DNA of 22,194 nucleotides from JBGTLA01 sp041744375 (GTDB lineage Bacteria; Actinomycetota; Acidimicrobiia; Spongiisociales; ZC4RG35). A program made the position numbers and the translations under genes. Shown here one piece after another: positions 12,966 to 21,996 of this stretch. The stretch lies in assembly GCA_041744375.1 (NCBI GenBank), contig JBGTLA010000031.1, forward strand, positions 1 to 22,194. The letters run 5' to 3'. How positions within the stretch are numbered: position 1 is the stretch's first letter; each line of letters opens with the position of its first letter. The notes beneath the pieces are model-generated. The model was not told the origin of the DNA. It was given only the letters and a program-made list of their open reading frames with translations, and did not search any database.

Positions 12966-14125
12966 TGGTCAGCTCACCCGAGGTAAGCGTTCTCCATGTC
13001 ATCAACGGATTGGGTACGGGTGGTGCTGAACGATCGCTGTCGGAGCTGCTGCCTCTACTCTCGTCCAGAGGAATCCGTTCCACCGTTGTTTGCCTGTTCC
13101 GCAGGATGGAGGGAGTGCAGGGAGAAGTTGAGGCAGCTGGATGGGACGTTCGATTTCTCGAAGAACAATCCTGGCCCCGCCGGGCGGTGGAACTGCGCCG
13201 CATCATGGCCGAAGTGAAGCCCGATATCGTTCACACCACCCTATTTGAATCGGACATTCTCGGACGCCTGGCGTCTGTTGGTGCGGGAGTCACTGTAGTC
13301 ACCAGCCTCGTCAATGTGAGCTATGAGCCTGTGCGGTTGAAAGACCCCAATGTTCGTCGCTCTAAGTTGCGAACACTTCAACTGGTCGACGCCTTGACCG
13401 GTCGGGCTAGAAATCGAGGCTTTCATGCGATCTCCAAGGCCGTTGCGGAGAGCAATGCGCGCCGTCTGCGCATACCCGCCGAGCGCCTAACAGTCGTACC
13501 TCGGTCTCGTCGCGGGTCAGAGGTTGCGGCGCATGACGCTTCCGACGAGAAACGCCAGACCCTTCGTGATTCCTTGGGGATACCGCCAGGAGATCTGCTT
13601 GTTCTCGCAGTGGGACGTCAGGAGTATCAGAAAGGACATGTGCACCTTGTCGACGCATTCTCTCAGATTGCGTTTCGTCACCGATCCGCTTGGTTGGTCA
13701 TTGCAGGTCGTGAGGGCAATGCCAGTCGAGCGGTTCAAGCCAAGGCGACAGGATGGGCGGGTTCGGAGCGGATTCTGATTCTGGGACACCGCGCCGACGT
13801 GCCGGCACTACTCGAAGCTGCCGATGTCTTCGCATTTCCTTCGCTCTACGAGGGACTAGGCGGTGTCTTGCTCGAGGCCATGGCGGTGGGGCTGGCGATC
13901 GTTGGCTCTGATGTCCCTGCTATTCGTGAGGTGGCCGGTGACGCGATTCTTTTCGCGCCCCCCGGTGAAGTCCGGGGGCTGGGAGCACAGCTCGAACGTT
14001 TGCTATTGAACGAAACACTCAGAGATGAGATGGGTGCAGCCGCCCGTCTTCGTTTCTATCGGTGGCCGACTCCTGATGAGGTGGCCGATCAGATGGCCGG
14101 TTGGTACAGACGTTACGCGAGATGA
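12965..14125 (+). CDS. Glycosyltransferase family 4
   Basis: A GT-B retaining glycosyltransferase of 386 aa. Seen: V-L-H-V-I-N-G-L-G-T-G-G-A-E-R (9-23), the glycine-rich acceptor-domain loop; D-I-V-H-T-T-L-F-E-S; V-L-A-V-G-R-Q-E-Y-Q-K-G-H opening the donor domain; I-L-G-H-R-A-D-V-P; and the EX7E motif in S-L-Y-E-G-L-G-G-V-L-L-E-A-M near 292-305, followed by I-V-G-S-D-V-P-A-I-R-E-V. The segment V-V-P-R-S-R-R-G occupies the place of the usual V-x-N-G-V-D, so this linker is atypical. ATG 12965 overlaps the sulfotransferase TAA by one base. The stop at 14123-14125 is only 6 bp before the duplicated ppc fragment, which marks the end of this operon. Confidence 0.9.
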   Translation: MVSSPEVSVLHVINGLGTGGAERSLSELLPLLSSRGIRSTVVCLFRRMEGVQGEVEAAGWDVRFLEEQSWPRRAVELRRIMAEVKPDIVHTTLFESDILGRLASVGAGVTVVTSLVNVSYEPVRLKDPNVRRSKLRTLQLVDALTGRARNRGFHAISKAVAESNARRLRIPAERLTVVPRSRRGSEVAAHDASDEKRQTLRDSLGIPPGDLLVLAVGRQEYQKGHVHLVDAFSQIAFRHRSAWLVIAGREGNASRAVQAKATGWAGSERILILGHRADVPALLEAADVFAFPSLYEGLGGVLLEAMAVGLAIVGSDVPAIREVAGDAILFAPPGEVRGLGAQLERLLLNETLRDEMGAAARLRFYRWPTPDEVADQMAGWYRRYAR

Positions 14126-14131
14126 GCGTCG

Positions 14132-14270
14132 CTCACCCCGTTGCGCATGCCGGCGGCGATGCCGTTGACGGTGAGGAGCAGGGCCCGGTGGAGTTGGGGG
14201 TCGGTGGCGTCGCCGGTGCGGGCTCGGGCGAGGAGTGAGGCCTGGAGGTATTTGATGGGGTCGAGGTAGG
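14132..14270 (-). pseudogene. Relic copy of the ppc 3' end
   Basis: These 139 bp match the 3' end of the intact ppc gene (16531-16671). I count 6 mismatches and one 2-base deletion. Read on the minus strand they encode Y-L-D-P-I-K-Y-L-Q, then L-L-A-R-A-R-T-G-D-A-T-D-P and G-I-A-A-G-M-R-N. After this the 2-base loss shifts frame, and the ppc stop is replaced by a short tail. Homology begins one base outside the ppc stop codon on one side and ends abruptly at 14270 on the other. There is no start or upstream ppc sequence, so it is non-functional. Confidence 0.9.
14132..14270 (+). repeat. Direct repeat, left copy (ppc 3' end)
   Basis: Left member of a direct repeat with 16531-16671, same orientation, about 94% identical by eye (133 of 141 aligned positions). 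The two copies flank the hydrolase module. Confidence 0.9.
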
Positions 14271-14533
14271 GCGGTGGCCGGGGCAATCCACTTGCGGTCA
14301 GTGGTTTTGCCCGCGTTGACATTGTTCGTTCCCCTGTGCTGACGGGTTGGTTCGGCGGGTGTGTTCCTCCCGGTTGGACTGGTGCTTGACAGACCGGTCA
14401 ACTTGGTTGACGAAATACCCAAGACCTCAACGGGCAAATCGGACCGGCGCTCATTGGTGCAGATGACCGAGGTCGACATCATACAAGGCGAGAACTGACT
14501 TGTTGATGGACCGGTCTCGACCCAGAATCCTCG
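14271..14533. other. 263-bp non-coding stretch before the hydrolase pair
   Basis: No gene recognised. It contains two copies of the palindrome GACCGGTC (14392-14399 and 14509-14516); the first lies within TTGAC-agaccg-GTCAA (14386-14401). A short minus-strand frame from about 14325 (M-S-T-R-A-K-P-L-T) runs into the ppc relic and is probably meaningless. The promoter of the hydrolase pair should be here. TTGACA at 14386-14391 is a possible -35, but no good -10 follows at 17 bases. Confidence 0.4.
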
Positions 14534-15502
14534 ATGAGCTATGGGACAGCCTTGACTTTCGATGTTATATGGTTTCTAGTGATCTCGATGTGGGAGCAAG
14601 AACTCGCTGCAGAATGGGCGCGAGCCCACGTAGTGAGACAGAATCTCGTGCGCGACCCATCAGGGGCCGAGATGGAGATCGTGGATGCGGGCACGCCCGG
14701 CTCGCCCATATTCGCCGTACTCCATCGCCCTGCAAACCCCGCCAGGGGATTAGTGGTGGTGTGTAGCCCCCCGTACGCGGAGGCCATCCGCAATCATCGA
14801 CGCGAGCTGCTCTTTGCCTGGTTGGCCACTCAAAGCGACCTCGCTGTCGTTCGGTTCCATCCTCGCGGCGCTGGGCACAGCAGCGGTGACGCTCATGAGA
14901 TAACTCTCGGGACGATTCAACGCGACGTCGAGTCTGTCACTAGATTTGCCTCAGAGGCGCTCGAGTCGCCTCTGATCGGCTTCGTGGGAGCCCGTCTTGG
15001 CGGTGTGGTAGCGCATCGTAGCGCGGCCCTCTGTCCCGGTACTGCGGTCGCATGGTGGCAACCGGTATTGGATGCCACTGCATTCATGCGGGAACTCTTC
15101 AGGGCGCGAATGATCGGCGACCTCAAGCAAGGATCCAATATCAATGCTCGCCAGCTCAATGCACAGCTGGATAGAGAGGGCATGGTCGACATTCTGGGCT
15201 CCCCGATAAGTCTCGCTTTTAGGAACAGCCTTTTCGAACGCCCCCTCGATGAAGCTCCGCCTGGTCCACGGAACGGCCTGTTCGTACAGATGAGCAGGCA
15301 GCCTACATTGCAAAAGTCGTTTGGGGATTTTGTCGCGAGCCTTCGAGAACGAGCCTGGAACGTGGACACGCTCGTGATTCCCGACGAGGAAACGTGGTGG
15401 TTCGGAGCACGAGGAGGCCCGGTAGAGCATGAAATTCGCCGTATAGCTATGAGAGTAGTCCCAGAAACCGTGGACTTTTTTGACAAGATTGAGGGTCACT
15501 AA
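14534..15502 (+). CDS. Alpha/beta-hydrolase-fold protein, exosortase-associated hydrolase 2-like
   Basis: Resembles the hydrolase 2 that accompanies exosortase/EPS loci. Seen: I-F-A-V-L-H-R-P near 59-66, V-V-C-S-P-P-Y-A-E-A-I-R-N-H-R-R (75-90), V-R-F-H-P-R-G-A-G-H-S-S-G-D (106-119), I-G-F-V-G-A-R-L-G-G (148-157) and A-W-W-Q-P-V (173-178). At the nucleophile elbow the expected G-x-S-x-G is G-A-R-L-G, so the catalytic Ser is absent. The protein may be non-hydrolytic or use another residue. The start is uncertain: ATG 14534 has no Shine-Dalgarno and the residues before Met19 (14588) look unlike the family. Five bases separate it from the next hydrolase gene. Function unknown; acyl transfer or hydrolysis on glycans is only a guess. 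Confidence 0.75.
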   Translation: MSYGTALTFDVIWFLVISMWEQELAAEWARAHVVRQNLVRDPSGAEMEIVDAGTPGSPIFAVLHRPANPARGLVVVCSPPYAEAIRNHRRELLFAWLATQSDLAVVRFHPRGAGHSSGDAHEITLGTIQRDVESVTRFASEALESPLIGFVGARLGGVVAHRSAALCPGTAVAWWQPVLDATAFMRELFRARMIGDLKQGSNINARQLNAQLDREGMVDILGSPISLAFRNSLFERPLDEAPPGPRNGLFVQMSRQPTLQKSFGDFVASLRERAWNVDTLVIPDEETWWFGARGGPVEHEIRRIAMRVVPETVDFFDKIEGH

Positions 15503-15507
15503 ATCGC

Positions 15508-16368
15508 GTGGCACACCTTTCCGAGACATTTCTCTTTCTTGAGCTGGAGGATGCTCCGCGCTTCGCTGTTGTCACCCATCCAACTGCCCCGGAGAGCGGC
15601 ATCGGCGTTCTCCTTTGTAACGGGGGATGGATCTCCGGTAGCTGGTATTTCAATCGTTTCTATGTGAAGTTGGCACGGTCGCTCGCGTCCGCAGGGCATC
15701 TCGTCGTTCGGTTTGACTGGTTCGGGAGTGGAGAATCTCCCGGCTTCCTTCGCAGCTTCCGGCTTGATGAGCCATTCATTGAGGATGTGGTTGCAGCGGC
15801 TACCCAGCTGGGGAGCTGTCGGGCCATCGTCGGAGTGGGTTATTGCTTTGGTGCGACATCCCTCTTGGCGGCTGCGAATCGCATCGAAAGACTCGCCGGC
15901 GCTGTTCTCGTATCGGCGGTGGTACCCGGGAGTGGACCCAGAGCACGCGCAACAAAGGCAACTGTACGCACGCTGATGCGGTCTGCCGTGCGGCTCTCTG
16001 TGATTAAGGGTTGGTTCAATCCGAACGCCCGACGCCTCTACCTCAAATGGTTCCGTGTGCGAATTCGTGCCTTCTTTCAGCGATTCAGACAACCAGCACC
16101 CAACGTCGAGTCGCGAGTCAGCATGGCCAAGCGCCTTGAGTCCCTCACCGATCGCGGCGCGCTGGTGAAGCTGATCTACGGAGAGAACGATTCGAACCTC
16201 CGGACACTATCGCTGGAGCCGTTCGCCACCCTCGCAGAATCGGGCAAGCTACTCATCGAGGTTCTCCCCGGTGATGTTGAGGGTTCTGGGTCACTCGAGA
16301 TTCAGGAGAGCATTTCTCGAGCCATTGAGGATGCAGTCGCGGCAGTCACGCGGAGCTACGCCAGTTGA
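15508..16368 (+). CDS. Alpha/beta-hydrolase-fold protein, exosortase-associated hydrolase 1-like
   Basis: Second of the hydrolase pair, 286 aa. Seen: G-V-L-L-C-N-G-G-W-I-S-G-S (33-45), the oxyanion-side strand; H-L-V-V-R-F-D-W-F-G-S-G-E-S (64-77); and V-G-V-G-Y-C-F-G-A-T-S (108-118), with Cys113 in the nucleophile position (G-x-C-x-G), as in dienelactone-hydrolase-like enzymes. Y-G-E-N-D near residue 228 is where the acid usually follows. GTG 15508 is used, with GAGGG about 12 bases upstream. Together with the previous gene it mirrors the hydrolase 2/hydrolase 1 pairs of exosortase-linked EPS loci, but no exosortase, acyl carrier protein or ligase is visible here. Substrate unknown. Confidence 0.78.
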   Translation: MAHLSETFLFLELEDAPRFAVVTHPTAPESGIGVLLCNGGWISGSWYFNRFYVKLARSLASAGHLVVRFDWFGSGESPGFLRSFRLDEPFIEDVVAAATQLGSCRAIVGVGYCFGATSLLAAANRIERLAGAVLVSAVVPGSGPRARATKATVRTLMRSAVRLSVIKGWFNPNARRLYLKWFRVRIRAFFQRFRQPAPNVESRVSMAKRLESLTDRGALVKLIYGENDSNLRTLSLEPFATLAESGKLLIEVLPGDVEGSGSLEIQESISRAIEDAVAAVTRSYAS

Positions 16369-16531
16369 TGGGCGTAACAACCGCAACACCACATCGATCT
16401 TGCGGTTCGCGACCACCTCGCTTCGACCGGAAATCGCCGGCCTCGTTGCTGGATACCGACACGAGCGTCATGCTCGCTCCTATCTAATCGGCTGTCCAAC
16501 CACCCCGTGTGCGGTGGAGTATGGACATGCC
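16369..16531. other. 163-bp spacer between the hydrolase pair and ppc
   Basis: It holds the transposase relic (16372-16422) and two weak hairpins: CGAGC/GCTCG (about 16462-16476) and CCACC/GGTGG (16500-16504/16513-16517). The second lies just downstream of ppc on the minus strand and may help terminate it. No intact gene. Confidence 0.4.
16372..16422 (-). pseudogene. Relic of a transposase N-terminus
   Basis: On the minus strand this encodes S-E-V-V-A-N-R-K-I-D-V-V-L-R-L-L-R. It resembles the N-terminal helix of IS3-type OrfA/helix-turn-helix transposases (K-R-K-x-x-V-V-L-R-L-L-R-G-E). It is cut off exactly where the hydrolase gene ends (stop 16366-16368), so only a stub remains. The match is short and made by eye. 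Confidence 0.45.
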
Positions 16532-19270
<2,739 letters not shown>

Positions 19271-19274
19271 GTTA

Positions 19275-19280
19275 CCTTCC
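19275..19280 (-). promoter_or_regulatory. Shine-Dalgarno supporting the GTG start of ppc
   Basis: GGAAGG on the minus strand lies four bases before GTG 19270, in the 16-bp gap after the TetR stop. The next in-frame GTG, three codons later, has no comparable signal. Confidence 0.6.
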
Positions 19281-19286
19281 GGCTGC

Positions 19287-19940
19287 TCAGCCGCCGTCTG
19301 CTGGGGCTGTCTGGGCCGACGAGGTGGCCTCTATCAGTCCGTTGGCGGTGTCCCGGGCCGCCTCGGGGGTGAAGATGCCCCTGGTGAGGATGTCCATCGA
19401 CAAGAGCGACAGGGTCATGAGTCCGTCGGGCTGGAGCAGGTCCTTGCCCAGGGCCCGGCCGAGGTGCCGGTGCAGGACGATGCCGCCCAGCTGCATGGCC
19501 AGGACGACGGCGGCCCGCCCGGCCGGGTCGGGGCTGGGGGTGAGGAGGCCGTGTTCCTCGGCCAGGGCGAAGAGGTGGACCGACTCTCCCACCAGCTCGT
19601 CGAACAGCTCGGCGGCTTCGGGCCCGTCGGTGGCGACCGCCCACGCCAGGTAGCGGACCAGGGGAGGGGCCACGGCGAAGGCTGCGGTCAGGAATCCGGG
19701 GTCGGAGGTGCTGTTGGACTGGATCGCCCCGCCCTTCATGTCCCGGATGGTGGCCACGATGTGGCGATCGCACGCTCTCCGCACCCCGGCCAGCGAGTCG
19801 AAGTGGTCGAGGACGTCGGCGGGGGTGACCCCGGCTGTGGTGGCGATGGCGGCCAGGGTCGCTTCCGAGTCGGCGCCGGAGGGGAGCTCATGGAGGGCGG
19901 CGTCTCGAATTCGGACTCGGGTGGCTTCTTCGTCCGGCAT
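19287..19940 (-). CDS. TetR-like transcriptional regulator
   Basis: A 217-aa protein with a TetR-type DNA-binding start: R-V-R-I-R-D-A-A-L-H-E-L (8-19), then L-A-A-I-A-T-T-A-G-V-T-P-A-D-V-L-D-H-F (29-47), the helix-turn-helix in which Y-x-H-F is usual and D-H-F is seen, followed by an all-helical ligand-binding part. ATG 19940 is chosen because the domain begins just after it; the frame continues upstream only as antisense of ffh. It is divergent from ffh across 90 bp and lies 16 bp upstream of ppc in the same direction. It may autoregulate and affect ppc, but no operator could be identified. The ligand is unknown. Confidence 0.8.
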   Translation of the reverse strand: MPDEEATRVRIRDAALHELPSGADSEATLAAIATTAGVTPADVLDHFDSLAGVRRACDRHIVATIRDMKGGAIQSNSTSDPGFLTAAFAVAPPLVRYLAWAVATDGPEAAELFDELVGESVHLFALAEEHGLLTPSPDPAGRAAVVLAMQLGGIVLHRHLGRALGKDLLQPDGLMTLSLLSMDILTRGIFTPEAARDTANGLIEATSSAQTAPADGG

Positions 19941-20030
19941 CTCGGGGCACTCTACGAACTTTGGGGGATAGTCGGAGGTGGGCGGGGCCGATGACGCGTG
20001 GGGGTGTGGGTCCGGTACCGTTCGTGTTCG
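19941..20030. promoter_or_regulatory. Divergent promoter region between the TetR-like gene and ffh
   Basis: This 90-bp spacer must contain the promoters for both directions. It is very G-rich on the plus strand. The short palindrome CGGTACCG (about 20014-20021) lies close to the ffh start. No convincing -35/-10 pair and no clear TetR operator dyad were seen. Confidence 0.35.
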
Positions 20031-21365
20031 ATGTTCGACACACTCACCGACCGCTTCGAGGGCGTCTTCTCGTCCCTGCGCGGCAAGGGCCGCCTGTCGG
20101 AGGCCGACGTGGACAAGGCGCTGCGCCAGGTGCGCCTGGCCCTGCTCGAGGCGGACGTCAACGTGGCGGTGGTGCGCACCTTCTTGGGGCGGGTACGGGA
20201 GCGGGCTCTGGGCGACGACGTCTCCAAGAGCCTCACTCCCGGCCAGCAGGTCATCAAGGTCGTCCACGAGGAACTGGTCACCACCCTGGGCGGGGCCAAT
20301 GCCGCCCTGCGCCAGTCGTCGCCGCCGCTGGTGATCCTCATGGTGGGCCTGCAGGGCTCGGGTAAGACCACCACCGCCGGCAAGCTGGCCAAGCATTTGA
20401 AAGGCAAGAACCGGCGCCCGTTGCTGGTGGCGGCCGACCTGCAACGACCCGCCGCCATCGAACAGCTGGAGACGCTGGGCAAACGCATCGAGGTGCCCGT
20501 GTTCGCCGACCGGCGCTCGCGTCCCGCCCGAGTGGTGAAGGCGGCCCTCAAAGAGGCTTCCCGGGCCGGCAACGACGTGGTCATTGTCGACACCGCCGGG
20601 CGCCTCCAGATCGACATCGACCTCATGAAGGAACTGGCCGACGTGGCCAAGGCGGCCGAACCCGACGAGACGCTTCTCGTCGTCGACGCCATGACGGGAC
20701 AGGACGCCGTCAACGTCGCCAAGGGTTTCCTCAGTCACACCGCCCTGACGGGGATCATCCTCTCCAAGCTCGACGGCGACGCCCGGGGCGGGGCCGCCAT
20801 CTCGGTGCGGGAGGTGACGGGGGCGCCCGTCAAGTTCGCCGGTGTCGGCGAGGGCCTCGACGACCTCGAGGCCTTCCATCCTGACCGGATGGCGTCGCGC
20901 ATCCTGGGGATGGGTGACGTGCTCACCCTCATCGAGAAGGCCGAAGCCACCTTCGACGTGGCCGAGGCCGAGAAGGCGGCCTTCAAGCTGGAGAAGGGCC
21001 AGTTCACCCTGGAGGACTTCTTGGAGCAGTTCCAACAGGTCAAGAAGATGGGTCCCCTCCAGGACATCATCGCCATGCTCCCGGGGGCGGGTTCCATGCT
21101 GCGCGGCGTCGAGATCGACGACCGCCAGGTCAAGAGGGTGGAGGCCATCATCCAGTCGATGACACCCGAGGAGAGACGCAGCCCCAAGGTGATCAGCGGG
21201 AGCCGCAAGCGACGGATCGCGGCCGGGTCGGGAACCCGGCCCCAGGACGTCAACAACCTCCTCAAACAATTCGCCGACACCCAGAAGATGATGAAGTCGA
21301 TGGCGGGCGGCAAGGGTCTGGCGGCGCTGGCCGGGCTGGGAGACGGCCGCCGAGGCCGACGGTGA
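20031..21365 (+). CDS. ffh: Signal recognition particle protein Ffh (SRP54 homologue)
   Basis: GTPase subunit of SRP; binds signal sequences of nascent membrane and secreted proteins and docks with FtsY. Seen in 444 aa: the N domain with L-R-Q-V-R-L-A-L-L-E-A-D-V-N (31-44); G domain P-loop G-L-Q-G-S-G-K-T-T-T (106-115), A-D-L-Q-R-P-A-A (135-142), D-T-A-G-R (187-191) and S-K-L-D-G-D-A-R-G-G (245-254); and the M domain with F-x-L-x-D-F-L-E-Q-F and the SRP-RNA-binding S-R-K-R-R-I-A-A-G-S-G near 383-393. ATG 20031 begins M-F-D-T-L, normal for Ffh. The frame is open back to 19998, but those residues do not belong. It ends in a short basic tail after M-M-K-S-M. Confidence 0.97.
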   Translation: MFDTLTDRFEGVFSSLRGKGRLSEADVDKALRQVRLALLEADVNVAVVRTFLGRVRERALGDDVSKSLTPGQQVIKVVHEELVTTLGGANAALRQSSPPLVILMVGLQGSGKTTTAGKLAKHLKGKNRRPLLVAADLQRPAAIEQLETLGKRIEVPVFADRRSRPARVVKAALKEASRAGNDVVIVDTAGRLQIDIDLMKELADVAKAAEPDETLLVVDAMTGQDAVNVAKGFLSHTALTGIILSKLDGDARGGAAISVREVTGAPVKFAGVGEGLDDLEAFHPDRMASRILGMGDVLTLIEKAEATFDVAEAEKAAFKLEKGQFTLEDFLEQFQQVKKMGPLQDIIAMLPGAGSMLRGVEIDDRQVKRVEAIIQSMTPEERRSPKVISGSRKRRIAAGSGTRPQDVNNLLKQFADTQKMMKSMAGGKGLAALAGLGDGRRGRR

Positions 21366-21406
21366 GCCTCCCCGGTGGTGCCGGATAGGTGCCGCGACGG
21401 ATTCGT

Positions 21407-21415
21407 TGCTATGCT
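21407..21415 (+). promoter_or_regulatory. Possible extended -10 promoter for rpsP
   Basis: TGC-TATGCT fits the extended -10 pattern TGN-TANNNT. It lies about 160 bp upstream of rpsP in the gap after ffh. No good -35 lies at 17 bases, which extended -10 promoters can tolerate. Confidence 0.4.
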
Positions 21416-21436
21416 GCGGCGACCGGCTGACCGTTC

Positions 21437-21459
21437 GTCGTGGTCGACATCACCACGAC
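21437..21459 (+). promoter_or_regulatory. 8-bp stem-loop in the rpsP leader
   Basis: GTCGTGGT (21437-21444) pairs perfectly with ACCACGAC (21452-21459) around a 7-base loop. It would lie near the 5' end of a transcript from the 21407-21415 promoter. No T run follows. It could be a 5'-end stabiliser, a weak terminator of ffh, or a regulatory leader element. Confidence 0.4.
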
Positions 21460-21531
21460 ACACAGTCTCCTCACAGAGCTGGCAGCCGGGATCCCGACAC
21501 GACATATGAGGCCGCAGGCCGCCTGCCCCAC

Positions 21532-21561
21532 CTTCGGTGCAGCGGCGTGCAGCCGCCGAAG
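21532..21561 (+). promoter_or_regulatory. Stem-loop abutting the rpsP ribosome binding site
   Basis: CTTCG (21532-21536) pairs with CGAAG (21557-21561), and inside it GCGGC (21542-21546) pairs with GCCGC (21552-21556), leaving a 5-base bulge and a 5-base loop. Its last base is the first base of the Shine-Dalgarno GAGGTG (21561-21566), so folding could limit ribosome access. Confidence 0.4.
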
Positions 21562-21571
21562 AGGTGAAGCG

Positions 21572-21994
21572 ATGGCCGTCAAGATGAGACTGATGCGCAT
21601 GGGTAAGGCCAAGGCGCCCTACTACCGGGTGGTGGTGATCGACGGTCGCGCCCCCCGCGACGGCCGCTACATCGACCAGATCGGCCGCTACGACCCCCGC
21701 CAGACCCCCTCGCTCATCGACATCGACGCCGACAAGGCGGTCGACTGGCTGCGCAAGGGCGCCCAGCCCACCGACCGGGTCCGCAAGCTGTTGGAGGTCT
21801 CCGGTGCTCTCACCCAGTTCAAGGTGAAGTCGGGACGCATCCACACGGTGGGAGGCCCCACCCCCGCCCCGGCCGACGAGCCCCTCGTCCCCGACGACGA
21901 GCCCCTCGCTCCCGACACCGGCGACGGTCCTGAGGCCGCCACCGACGAGCCGGCCGCTGAAGAAGCCGCACCCGAAGCTTCCGAGGAGGAATGA
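21572..21994 (+). CDS. rpsP: 30S ribosomal protein S16 with acidic C-terminal tail
   Basis: Component of the small ribosomal subunit. Seen: M-A-V-K-M-R-L-M-R-M-G-K, Y-Y-R-V-V-V-I-D-G-R-A-P-R-D-G-R and I-G-R-Y-D-P, the typical S16 start, then K-A-V-D-W-L-R-K-G-A-Q-P-T-D-R-V near 54-69. The conserved core ends around residue 85. The 140-aa protein continues with about 50 residues rich in Pro, Glu, Asp and Ala, including P-L-V-P-D-D-E-P-L-A-P. Many actinobacterial S16 proteins carry such acidic tails. ATG 21572 has GAGGTG five bases upstream. The frame is open further upstream, but that stretch is leader sequence. The KH-domain gene follows after 2 bp. Confidence 0.97.
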   Translation: MAVKMRLMRMGKAKAPYYRVVVIDGRAPRDGRYIDQIGRYDPRQTPSLIDIDADKAVDWLRKGAQPTDRVRKLLEVSGALTQFKVKSGRIHTVGGPTPAPADEPLVPDDEPLAPDTGDGPEAATDEPAAEEAAPEASEEE

Positions 21995-21996
21995 GG

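Noticed and set aside
14132..14270. tRNA-type attachment site
   Set aside because: The repeated sequence is the ppc coding end; no tRNA fold is present and no integrase was seen nearby.
14003..14482. 159-codon minus-strand frame across the GT4 end and ppc relic
   Set aside because: It runs out of frame through the ppc relic and antisense to the glycosyltransferase; no family resemblance.
14500..14766. Alternative start region M-L-M-D-R-S-R-P-R-I-L-D-E-L for the hydrolase gene
   Set aside because: It is in a different frame and loses sense after about 20 codons. A frameshift could join it to the hydrolase, but there is no second line of support.
19941..21269. Upstream extension of the TetR frame to 660 codons, opposite ffh
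   Set aside because: The part beyond 19940 is antisense of ffh with no recognisable domain. TetR homology starts at the ATG at 19940.
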